NCBI GenBank assembly: GCA_036674765.1 | Contig: JARVKI010000158.1 | Span: forward strand, 1-59,967 | Reading direction: 5' to 3' | DNA length: 59,967 bases | From: Seiridium cupressi | Lineage: Eukaryota > Ascomycota > Sordariomycetes > Amphisphaeriales > Sporocadaceae | Shown: piece after piece, positions 23,191 through 32,731 of the stretch | How the letters are laid out: every line of letters begins with the position of its first letter | How positions within the stretch are numbered: position 1 is the first letter of the stretch | The notes under the pieces: model-generated | What the model was told of the DNA's origin: nothing | Seen by the model: only the letters and a program-made list of their open reading frames with translations | Databases searched by the model: none | Position numbers and translations under genes: made by a program

Positions 23191-24810
23191 ATGGCTAGAA
23201 GTGCTGGATTTATTGCGCTACTCGCGTCGATCGCGGCCGAGGTTGTCTCGGCTGTAACCTTTGCTGTACCGACTCAAGCTCTCACTGGTGGCCTCAAGTA
23301 TGCACCTCTGGACCCAGCGCCAGTGGGAATATCGTAAGTCAACGCATGGCTGTTGCTGTTTAGCTAGGTCTTGCTACTGAAAATCTTGACCAGCTTCGAG
23401 TTCTTCGCATTCCCCTCTTATTTCACCAACGTCACGGCCACGAACCAGTGCCTCGCCAATTTCCAATCTTTGACAGGAACCTGGCCCCCGATCAGAATCG
23501 GCGGTACTACTCAGGACCGCGCGCAATACGACCCTGCGACACCTGCCTATGTTGTATACACGGTCGCCAGTGCCGCCGACGCACCCACGACTTTGACCTT
23601 TGGGTCTAGCTTCATGACCTTGGCGAACACATACAAAGGCACCGTGGTTGTTGGACTCAACAGAGGAGCGAACAACATTACCAACACCATAGCTGCAGCA
23701 AAAGTCGCAGTCTCTGGCATAACCAATCTGCTTGCAATTGAGCTGGGGAATGAGCCCGAATGTAGGAGATGTGACTGTCGTGTATTGGACTGCTTGCTGA
23801 CATTCGTTAGACTATGCCAGTGCTGGCCAGCCCATCACCTCCGGTGGCTGGTCTCCTGCCATCGATGCCGCTTCCCAGAACAACTGGGACATCTTGGTCG
23901 GTACGGCGGTCGACAAGAAGCCAATCATCCAAGCGGGAAACTCCAATGATGCCCCGCCGACCTGGGGCGCTGCAGAGCTCATTGCCACCGAAAACTCCAC
24001 GGTTCAGCAATATGTGAAGACCTATGCCCACCACAACTACCCGGGTGGCACGGTGACTTCTTTGATGAGCCATGCAGACATTGCGACGAACTTGCACGTA
24101 TTCGATGCAGATGTAACGGCTGCGCTGGGCCAAGGTAAACCGTATGTCTTTGGGGAGACCAATTCAGGTAGGCGCGCCTCGGTTTCCAGCGTTTGTGAAG
24201 AAACAGCTTGACTGATAGATATCTCGTAGTGTCCGGCGGCGGCGCTGCCACGGTATCTCCAACATTCGGTGCGGCGCTGTGGACAATGGACTACGCCCTG
24301 CGTGCAACGTACAGCAACATAACTCGGACATACTTCCACCACGGCACGGTCGGCAACTGCCAATACTGCTTCTGGGGACGGTATAGCATGGGCGCTCCGT
24401 ACTATGGAGCGTACGCAGCGACAGCTCTGCTGGCCAAAGCGTCATACTTGACGGCCCTGGACGACGGAAGCACGAATTACGCAGCTTACGTATCGTATGA
24501 CTCTAGCAAGGCGCCACTGCGGGCTCTGCTGTACAACTCGGACTACTACAGCGGGAGTGGTACTCGCTCCAGCCAATCCTTTGTGCTAACGGGGCTGACG
24601 GCTTCTTCAGTCCGGGCCAAGAGGTTGACGGCCACAAGTGCCCTGTCGAGACAGGATCAGGGGGAGATTCCAACATTCGGAGGCCAGTCCTTCACAGATG
24701 GCACCTGCGTTGTGAACGGCACAGAAACCTACGAGACCGTTTCAGCGTCTGGCGGGCAGGCGACGTTCGCGGTCAGCGCCAGTGAGGCTCTTGTAGTTTA
24801 TCTTCAGTAA
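23191..24810 (+). CDS. Secreted GH79 family glycoside hydrolase
   Basis: Likely beta-glucuronidase or related uronidase. It has 482 residues from four exons: 23191-23333, 23394-23761, 23811-24167 and 24230-24810. A signal peptide of about 20 residues precedes the mature start (VTFAVPTQA). The clan-A fold shows the acid/base Glu168 after Asn167 in LAIELGNEPE and the nucleophile Glu286 in PYVFGETNS. The start motif PVGISFEFFAFPSYF and a C-terminal beta domain (LLYNSDYYSGSGTR...) are typical of fungal GH79 proteins. All three introns (60, 49 and 62 bp) restore conserved motifs across the join: GIS-FEF, EPE-YYA and TNS-VSG. Fungal members remove (4-O-methyl)glucuronic acid from arabinogalactan-type or other polymers; the actual substrate is unknown. 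It is convergent with the Zn2Cys6 regulator, with 86 bp between their ends. Confidence 0.92.
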
Positions 24811-24896
24811 CGGGTACATCTGCCTCTTCTTGACATGATGAGCGAATCTGGTGGTAGTACCGCTGGCAGGATGGCAGGCGATATGTCTGGGTATCT

Positions 24897-25964
24897 TCAC
24901 CTCATATAGCCCACTTTAACTAAAGCATCCCGAACCTTGTTCAATGCTAGAACCTTGGACTCGCCAGCTTCGACTAATACCTCGCACTGAAGTTTGAGCA
25001 TGCTAGTTTGTCTTGTAGACTGACCGTCCTTGAGAGCCTCGGCGGCCCTTTCAGAAAGTTGCTTGGCGCGGTCCACGAGTAGAGATGCAATGTGAACAAG
25101 CAGCATAGCTTGCATGGAAGACGACGACTCGGGCGATGCGACGAAGTTGCCAACCTTTAGTTCTGGGATATCAAGTTTTGGTTCTTTCAGACTCGGCGTG
25201 GCCAGCGTGACCGTGGCACAAATCCTCACATGGACCAACAAGAGATCCAGTACGTCGACTATCCGCATGTGACACGTCATCAGGAGATTGAAGACGAATG
25301 CGTCCAACCGATCTGCTTCATAGACGCCCTTCAGTCCCCTGAGCTGATCCTCCACCAGAACGGGTAGTTCTTGTCGATGCAGACAATCGGGGTCATGGCA
25401 GCCTTCGACTTCTGGAACTTGGAAAATAATATCAAGGGTGCTTGGATAAATAGCTACGAGTTGCTGTGCCGATGTAAACAGTTGTTCAAGGCACTGACTT
25501 TGGGAATATTTCGCAGACCAAAGAGCCATCAGGTCATGGGCTGGGCCGTCCTTGGGGACGTGTATGTTGGGCCTTGACGGGATCAGGTTATATGCACGGT
25601 CAATGTCCAGAGCCAGAGACGATAATTGCTGTACACAGACTGCCCTAGGATCACTTGGCTGTGTCTCGGTGGCCTGGGATGGTGTGATTTGCGTCTGAGG
25701 TGAGATGGCAAGAGGTTCGGCGAGGTCCAGAGACGTCCAGTCCAGGCTCATGTCCAGGCTGCCAAGGTCGGAAGGGAAGGCGAGGTCATTCTCATAGGTC
25801 GGTGTCGCAAGAGGCCGCCGACGGGCACTGGGCCCGGCAGGGCTGAAGAGGCACAAAGCCCCGGCCTTCGCACATCTCGTGCAGGTGGCGCTACCCATCT
25901 GCTTGGGACACTTCAGCTTCTGGGAATGACAGCGGTCACAGCTGGTGCGTAACGGTCGCGGCAT
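24897..25964 (-). CDS. Zn2Cys6 transcription factor, AflR-type
   Basis: DNA-binding regulator, single exon, 355 residues. The zinc cluster lies at the very N-terminus: CDRCHSQKLKCPK..GSATCTRCAKAGALC, with all six Cys present, followed by a basic linker SARRRPL. The residues SCDRCHSQKLKC match the subgroup of sterigmatocystin/aflatoxin AflR-like regulators, which often control secondary-metabolite or local catabolic clusters. A Ser/Thr/Pro-rich stretch is followed by a mostly helical C-terminus (VCVQQLSSLALDIDRAYNLI; SLLVDRAKQLSERAAEAL), including a CHDPDCLH motif. No polyketide synthase or NRPS gene is present in the window, so the target is unknown; the adjacent GH79 gene is only a positional candidate. 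Confidence 0.88.
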   Translation of the reverse strand: MPRPLRTSCDRCHSQKLKCPKQMGSATCTRCAKAGALCLFSPAGPSARRRPLATPTYENDLAFPSDLGSLDMSLDWTSLDLAEPLAISPQTQITPSQATETQPSDPRAVCVQQLSSLALDIDRAYNLIPSRPNIHVPKDGPAHDLMALWSAKYSQSQCLEQLFTSAQQLVAIYPSTLDIIFQVPEVEGCHDPDCLHRQELPVLVEDQLRGLKGVYEADRLDAFVFNLLMTCHMRIVDVLDLLLVHVRICATVTLATPSLKEPKLDIPELKVGNFVASPESSSSMQAMLLVHIASLLVDRAKQLSERAAEALKDGQSTRQTSMLKLQCEVLVEAGESKVLALNKVRDALVKVGYMR

Positions 25965-26685
25965 TCTGCCAAGCTGACTGAGCGGAACCTGGTCGGCAGA
26001 GATGGATATAGCCTACTCAAGTCGGATATGGTGGAGCACGGCGACGCCTGACCAATGCTCCTCCTGACCAGCGTGTTCTACCTTGACTGCGAGGTGCGGT
26101 TTTGCTTGTTTCGGAGGTAAAGCGAATTAGTCATCTACGCGTGTCCATTACTGTCCCGTTTCCGCAGATAACGGGTAAGCGATGCCTCACGTGGTCTAGT
26201 CGCTCGACCCCGGCTTTTTGTCGTCGACGTTGCCAAGCATTGGTCATTGGTCCAGGCCGAGACCCCGATGCCTACCCTAGGTAGGAGGGCGAAGTCGCTT
26301 GTGCATTTATTTGCTTGCTGCATACACTTCGCGTAATGGTATAGGGTTGGTTAGTATACGCTCGCGACGCCCGACGCCGAATGAAGGATGCAAAAATAGA
26401 GGTCATCGTGCTCACAACCTGGAGGGTTCGTCCCATTGCATCAGAGATAGTGTCACTTTACCACAAGCAACACTCTCTGACAACATCGGATCTGAACCCT
26501 CCACTGCGCATCCACCCTTGAGCCAGAACGGCAGCGATCGGCCCCCGTTGCCCATCCCAATCTGGGTCTGCTCCTCGTGGTGGCAGGCATTTCCTGTCGA
26601 ATGCAGAACGAAGCCCAGCGACGCGTCCCGGCTCCCGGGGGCCATGGTTCTTTCTTGCAGCTGGATTGGAGATAAGGCGTCCTGC
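25965..26685. other. Divergent upstream region, 5' end of next gene uncertain
   Basis: Lies between the regulator and the next plus-strand gene. The frame of that gene stays open back to 26299 with poor coding character; an undetected 5' exon or intron may lie here (TTTCTTGCAG at 26651-26660 looks like an acceptor). Confidence 0.4.
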
Positions 26686-28088
26686 ATGTCCCCAATGCCG
26701 ACCCAGGCTTTGCTGCATCTAGGAAAAGTCTGCAGCGCCTGGGCAAATGATGACCCAAATGAGCTTCTTACCCCTGAAAGTCGTCAGCTCGAGGTGACAC
26801 GAAAAGAACTAAACGTGGTCGCGACGGTGATCTGCTCAATTAACTTACACCTCACGATGATTTCGCTCGACTATACCTATGGAGAAACTAGCTCGATGGA
26901 TCTCGATACTGTGGACGGTCTCGTCACAGCACTCGTATCCGCCTACAATGACGGTCTCGATTTCTATACTAAATGGCAGCGCAGAAAGTGGCAGGAAAAT
27001 AACTATGCCCGCCACAGGAAGGCCAGGCAAACTAGTAGTGGTTGTTGCGGCCTGAGCACCTCGTTGAGTTTTTCGGCGCCCCGAATAAGGGAAACATTCG
27101 AGACTGGCGCCGACCTTCTCGGTGATGGCTTCTCAGTCGGCGATGGTAAGCCAACTTGTGTGTGTGTACTCGGTAGCTGGGACAGCTCGTCTGACTTGTG
27201 CGCTCAGAGACATGTCGCGCCACGCTCGCCTCCAACCTGAGGCAACTTCGAATGCGCGTTCACGTTCTGTGGGATGCGATGGAAGGGGGAAGTGCCCCGC
27301 TGGCCCTGTTTACCATCATTAGGACTTCGGAGGATGTGCGTGTTTCCACCTTGCGTGCCTTGGGCGAGCAGTATCAGCGAGTAGCCATTGGCCGCCCCGT
27401 CCCGAAGGAACTGCCCATGCCGTCGCGAAGGTCCCGTGCCAGTATATTGCTACCAGACGACATAATCTCATCCTGGAAAGCGATTGTGGCTGACAGCCAA
27501 CCCAGTCGCCTCAGCAGTCCCAGAAGATCTCGCTTTCTGACCCTGCCCATGGATACCATTGTGGATGACATCGAGACGCCCATTTCCGCAGATTCGAGAA
27601 GGTCTGCATGCCTGTCCGGGCTTCCCTCGCCACCGCCTACCCCGACCAGGGCCGATGACTTGCAATGGAGACGGTCTATACGCTCCTCAGTGTCGTCGCG
27701 CTCCGTGCGCAACTCCATCGTATCCACTGGGTTCCGGCCGCGTCCCGCATCCAGCGTCTTTGGTCTCTTCTGTCCCGAGGCCATGAGATATCAACTTGAC
27801 CCTACAAGGAACGTGTCGGGAACGGGGAACAGGGTGTGCAAGTGCGGTCATGACCTCACATTCCACCCCACGAACAAGCACTCCGCCACCAAACTGAAGG
27901 ACGGCTTTGAGATGACACCGAGGTTCCTTGCCAAGTCGCACTACGTCGAGACTGGGTTTGGCTGTGTGCTATGCATAATGAGCGGGACAATGGGAACGTA
28001 TGAGGACATCGCATCCCTGAGAGACCATATCAACGCGGCCCACGACAAATGGCAGATGATTCACGATCGCGACATGACGGCTCGTTGA
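26686..28088 (+). CDS. Conserved fungal protein with C-terminal zinc-finger-like motif
   Basis: Exons are about 26686-27145 and 27208-28088, near 446 residues if the start is right. The splice (GATG to AGACATG) joins FSVGDE to TCRATLASNLRQL. From about 26800 there is a helical segment (VVATVICSINLHLTMI), then DGLDFYTKWQRRKWQE; the middle is Ser/Arg-rich with SRRSR and SPPPTPTR tracts. The C-terminus holds CKCGHDLTFHP and a C2H2-like finger, CVLCIMSG followed by SLRDHINAAHDKW. This combination recurs in uncharacterised filamentous-fungal proteins; I do not know a function. Start choice is weak: Met codons at 26644, 26686 and 26695 are in frame, and conserved sequence only begins near 26800, so the 5' end may be wrong or contain another intron. 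Confidence 0.65.
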
Positions 28089-28523
28089 GGATGTGATGAA
28101 ATGAAGGTACATACAATAGCCGGCGGCATCCACGGATGAGAATCATGTAGCTACGAGATGACGCAGGCTATGATGAGGTTGAAGAAATAGAACGATACTT
28201 TTGAGCAGAGCACGTCCGGGCGATAGCAAATGATATCACTTCATTTAGCAAGGATTTGCCCTGCCCCAAAGACTGTCTGCCAAATGCCCTGATAATGCGC
28301 TCGCTGTCCCTATGCTCCCGAAGCCAGGCACTTTTGCAGGCTCCTCCTCTAAATGCAAGTCCCTACCGCCATATTCCACTTGATAGCCATCTAAACTCCC
28401 CATCGCCGACCTTGACAGGAGTATTGTCAGTACCTCACTTGACAATTCTTTCCAACCCAAAACGTATCCAGAGCCACCGTATCCTCGCGATGCTAATGCT
28501 CCTCCGCGCCCGACAGTGCGAGC
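28089..28523. other. Intergenic, no gene recognised
   Basis: The 3' flank of the preceding gene. No coding signal. Confidence 0.5.
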
Positions 28524-28688
28524 TCAAAATTGGCCGTAATAGGCACAGCCCGGCAATATGCAACCATATTTATTCGTGATAATGGTGTCATCCTGGACAG
28601 ATTTGCAGTCGATATTGCTGCAGGTCTCGGTGAGTTCCGTTATTCGATGCCCACATTTGTGATGGATGAAGATCTTGTGTTTGCACAT
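28524..28688 (-). CDS. Possible small Cys-rich hypothetical protein
   Basis: A 54-residue frame starting MCKHKIFIHHKCGH, with Cys/His spacing (CKHK, HHKCGH, CSNIDC, CILPGC) reminiscent of the short zinc-binding leader found in many fungal proteins that begin with a C..H..C-G-H pattern. It could be a whole micro-protein, a terminal exon or a relic. No transcript evidence and no downstream partner was seen. Confidence 0.3.
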   Translation of the reverse strand: MCKHKIFIHHKCGHRITELTETCSNIDCKSVQDDTIITNKYGCILPGCAYYGQF

Positions 28689-29698
28689 TGAATATATAGA
28701 CGATGGGGGCAGATGCGACGACAATCAGATTCAGAGTAAGGGGCGCTGTTGTGAGCGCAGATTTTAGGCTTGACAGTGAGCCACCCTCAGGCCGACGGGG
28801 TCTCGTTTCCAGCTTCCATGCTTCCAATGCTCTTCTTATAGGGCGGGTCGAGGTGAGGAGAAACAGTCGAGTCCTAATCAGACCAATGTCACGAACCACG
28901 ATATCGGGGCCGGCATCACGGAGGAGCGTTCTGGACCGCTGATGGGAATGCAGAGATGAATCCGTTGCAAAGTACAAGATAATTCCAGCACGAAGACGAC
29001 GAGAGGTCCGAGTGGGCTGTCACAACTCAGTGGTTCGACTGAATGGCAATCCACCACTTGGGGCAAGTATACCTTGCATATTAATCGTGATGGGACGTAA
29101 CGGCCAGTAGCGGGCAATGTGATGAACTAGTGGGGTTTGAGTGACAGTTCTATAGTATGCAGAGGCGAGGGTTTGGGAGAGCGTGTTCATGCCTGGTTCC
29201 CCACACGAACTAAGTGTCGGCACCAGCCGTGGACATAAGCTTATAGTATTAGGAAATCATGGCCGGCAGAGAGTTCAAAATGAGGGGCCTCATTGAGAAA
29301 CGCATTACTAGGAGGGGGGAATCGGTCGGGCTTGGCCGCTGGATTGGGACTTCCCGACCTCGGACCGTGAGAGATAGATGAAATCAAGCAGTGAACTAGG
29401 GAGCATGGCTCACCTACGGCGGCCTGTCCGCACGCCTTTAAGCGATCCCTTCAGCGAGGTGACCAAAGGTACACCGTTTCCAGCATGGCCTCAAGAAGCA
29501 AGGCAGAGCTAGTGGCATGGGGCTTTTCGCCATGCAGCCTGAAGCCGAGTGACTTCATAAATCTGATACATCATTGATAATGCAGTTCGCTTTGCTATGC
29601 CACCATACTCCGAACTTCAAAGCTGCGCTTGGGCACAGGGATCATGCAGCCATCATTGCGTTATGGCACGACCTCGCCCACGCTGTCAGTGGCCCCCT
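28689..29698. other. Intergenic, no gene recognised
   Basis: About 1 kb downstream of the kinase gene. Short frames only, with no family features and no repeats noticed. Confidence 0.5.
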
Positions 29699-31828
29699 TC
29701 ACCCGTGCTGTGCATAGTTCCAGTGCGAGTTGCAGGGCCGACTCCAACGATTGGCCAACCACAGGATAAGGAAGTGTAGTATGAACAGCGCACCGCTGAT
29801 CCTCCATCCCCACTGCCACCGCGAAGCGCCCGAACGTCGCGGCATACGCGACCCATCCACTGGCCTGGCCACGAGCACATCCCTATGTGGCATACCAAGG
29901 TCCATCGCGGCAACACCCACCAAGGGTGTGCTAATCTCGAGGCGAGCCGCGAGCGGCCAGCACATCCGAGCCAATGACGCCATTTTGAGAAGAAACATAG
30001 CAAGCCGCATCAAGAATACGACATCCTCGGCATTGTCAAGATAGAATTGGCACATGCCATGCCATCCGAGAACTCCCTGGTGTCTAATGTCACCCCAGAA
30101 CGTGGTTGGCGGCGGCATCAGAAGTGGGGGAGATGCTACGGGCTCCTGCGCATCCTCCCGACTTGCTCGGTGCTCACGCTGGAGTGACCCATCCTGACTT
30201 CTCGACAGTGTCATGGCGTGTTGGTGACGGGGACTGGCAGGAGGTGGGAGCTTCTGCAAAGTTGTGTTGATAGAAGCCTCGCGCGTTGACTCGGGCAAGG
30301 CCTGGCCAACATGTTCGCGGGCGGCCGAGTCTTCGAGTAGCATGTCCCGGAATCGATGTTTGCGCGGCTCTGATATGGGCGTGCCCGGTATGATGGGCGA
30401 GTCTAAGCTCTGTATTCTATGGTCTTGCATGCTCAGAGTGTTACCGTTGCCCATCGAGTCTCTACGCGGCCCGCCCGTATGGGACTCATGGTCCATCGCA
30501 TCCAGGACGTCGGCCGCGGTCGGTCGTTCCGACGGCGTCAAAGCTAGCATTCTTTTAAGAAGGTGGTAGAGCTGGGCTGGGAGATCTGGGCGTTCTCGTT
30601 GCTCTTCTTCGAAACCCTTCCAGTCGGTGATTTCCGCCCTTAGAAGATCAATATCTTCGAGCTCTTCACGAACGGCATTGGCATTATTGTAGGGTAAATG
30701 TCCGAAACACAGGAAGTAGAGGATCATGCCTAGGGAAAACACATCTGATTTCGCGGTGAAATTGCCGAATTGTCCGGATCCGTCCTTCATGAGAACTTCG
30801 GGGGCACAATAAGAAATGGTGCCGGTCGTGCCAGTGGATTTCCTCACAGCATTCTCGGGCTGGACCTCGCCAAAGTCGCTTATTAAGCATGTCAGTTTGC
30901 CTTTCTCTTGGTGCAACAAGCAATTGCTAGGCTTGAGATCGCGGTGAATGTAACTGGAGGCATGAAGATAGGTGAGCCCGGAGACGATGTCTCTGAAGAG
31001 CGGGTAAATCTCCTCAAAGGTCAGGTGGCGTTGCGACGGATGGAGGTCCGGTCTCTCGGTATGGCCCTTGGATCGCCTCCGCATCTGCGCCTTCAACTGC
31101 TCCTTGGTGGTCTCTTTCGGCTGATCTCCCACGATGTAGCGCAATAAGTCGCCGCTGTTGCAGTACTGCTGTAAGATGAACGCGCACGCCACGCTGGGGC
31201 CGAATCGGGTGAGCGTGACATCCTCCAGCCAGACATGGCGGTACGAGACAAGATTCGGGTGCGACAGCTTGGCGAGAAGCTCAACCTCGACCAGGACTTT
31301 CTCGAGCCAGGCGTGGTCGTTTCCAACGGGCACTCTCTTGCAGGCAAAATAGCCCAACTGGCAACCATCAATCTCGTGGCGGACCAAGAGTACCACCCCC
31401 TTGCCGCCTCGACCAAGTTCTCTTTCCTCCACAAAGAATGTCCTGAAATAGTTGGGACTGAAAGCGTCCCTCCTTATGCGCGCCCCGGCGGCAGGAGCTG
31501 GTGTGCTTGATACAAATTCAGCATCGTCCACCTCTTGTACCCGGGGTTCGTGGATGGGCAAGCTGGGCTGGGTGAGCCTCCGGACGGGACTAGACGGCGG
31601 GTGCTGGTCTTGGCCAGGGACCGCGCGCAGCATGCGAAAGTAGTTGGGATTGACATAGGACTCGTCGTGGGTTGCTGGACCATCGAAGTGCCTCTCGGGG
31701 GAGGACGAGCGAGCTCTGATCGGCCGGTGGCAGGTGGGGCATTCTGTCAATGACAGACCTCTAATCTCGAGGCGTTGCGAGGCTAGATCGCGGACGACAA
31801 GGGCATTCCGATGACGACTGTTTGACAT
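29699..31828 (-). CDS. iks1: Serine/threonine protein kinase, IKS1-like
   Basis: Single exon, 709 residues from the Met of MSNSRHRNALVV; 48 further residues could be read upstream but look unlike homologues. The N-terminus has a CPTCHRPI knuckle and two NYFR segments (YVNPNYFRML, FSPNYFRTFF) typical of the IKS1 family. The kinase domain shows all key motifs: the Gly loop LGRGGKGVVLLV, the lysine in FACKRVPVG, the catalytic loop YIHRDLKPSN, DFG in ISDFGEV, CAPEVL, and DVFSLGMILYFLCFG. An acidic/basic insertion lies between lobes (MRRRSKGHTERP). The C-terminus has hydrophobic segments near the end (ISGALFILHFLILWLANRW), suggesting membrane attachment. The yeast relative is known from cell-wall/killer-toxin sensitivity screens; the fungal substrate is unknown. 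Confidence 0.9.
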   Translation of the reverse strand: MSNSRHRNALVVRDLASQRLEIRGLSLTECPTCHRPIRARSSSPERHFDGPATHDESYVNPNYFRMLRAVPGQDQHPPSSPVRRLTQPSLPIHEPRVQEVDDAEFVSSTPAPAAGARIRRDAFSPNYFRTFFVEERELGRGGKGVVLLVRHEIDGCQLGYFACKRVPVGNDHAWLEKVLVEVELLAKLSHPNLVSYRHVWLEDVTLTRFGPSVACAFILQQYCNSGDLLRYIVGDQPKETTKEQLKAQMRRRSKGHTERPDLHPSQRHLTFEEIYPLFRDIVSGLTYLHASSYIHRDLKPSNCLLHQEKGKLTCLISDFGEVQPENAVRKSTGTTGTISYCAPEVLMKDGSGQFGNFTAKSDVFSLGMILYFLCFGHLPYNNANAVREELEDIDLLRAEITDWKGFEEEQRERPDLPAQLYHLLKRMLALTPSERPTAADVLDAMDHESHTGGPRRDSMGNGNTLSMQDHRIQSLDSPIIPGTPISEPRKHRFRDMLLEDSAAREHVGQALPESTREASINTTLQKLPPPASPRHQHAMTLSRSQDGSLQREHRASREDAQEPVASPPLLMPPPTTFWGDIRHQGVLGWHGMCQFYLDNAEDVVFLMRLAMFLLKMASLARMCWPLAARLEISTPLVGVAAMDLGMPHRDVLVARPVDGSRMPRRSGASRWQWGWRISGALFILHFLILWLANRWSRPCNSHWNYAQHG

Positions 31829-32731
31829 GCAATGCGTTAGCAGACTGCGGCGGGCTGGGCTGGGCTGTGTTGTCTTGTCTTTCTGCGAGCATGTCGAGAA
31901 AGGGCAGAGGCCCAGCTGTGGTGAGAAGGCGGGGGTAATATGAGCAGGGTATGACGCACAGCACAATCTCACGACCCTCCCGTGACGTGTAGGGAATCAA
32001 TTCCATGGGCTATGATCGCCAGTCGGCGGACGCCAGGCGAATGGTTCGTGATGCTCATCGATTTGTGCGGGTGCGGTCGGCCATGCGATAGCTGATTAGG
32101 AACTTGGGATGAGTGTGCACAGCATCGGAAAAGGTGTGATGTCTCTCCACTGCACGATAACCGGGATATTTGTTTTGGTTTCTGCCAGCGGCCAATTGCT
32201 TGCGCCTGCAGGAATCACTGGAGTGGAGGGAGGTGCGAGCAAGGATTCCTAGTAGTCGCGTTCCCAACTCGAAGGCTTTGTGGCCTGTCTCAGAGGACAA
32301 GTACCGCGAGTACCAGACGTAAGTACCATGCTGATGGTGGAGAAGCGTGCTAAACCCTGCCGCCAACGACAACGACAAGGGTCAAGGCTCCATATGTGGG
32401 GTTGGTGCCATGAGCGCGTCGTCGCACAGTACGGACAGTCTTTGCTAATGTCTGCGCCTGCGCGCTTCTGTGGGAGAACTCTGGTATCATTTGCTCCATC
32501 ACACGCCCTAGCAGATATAGGTGTTACCCTCCCGTTATACTCATGCTATAGCAGTCGTTGTTATATTCATCATTACAATTAATATTGCCGTCGTGCATGC
32601 GGCAAATACTCAAGATATCTTGGTCAACTGGTAAATGCAAGGAGCACACTACGCCTCGGAAAACCCAGGATCAGCGCCATGCAAATGCATCCCCACGACG
32701 CTGGCCAACAAAACTAACATTCCTTCCATGC
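31829..32731. other. Intergenic, no gene recognised
   Basis: A 900-bp interval with the kinase promoter and the 3' end of the oxygenase gene. No coding signal. Confidence 0.5.
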
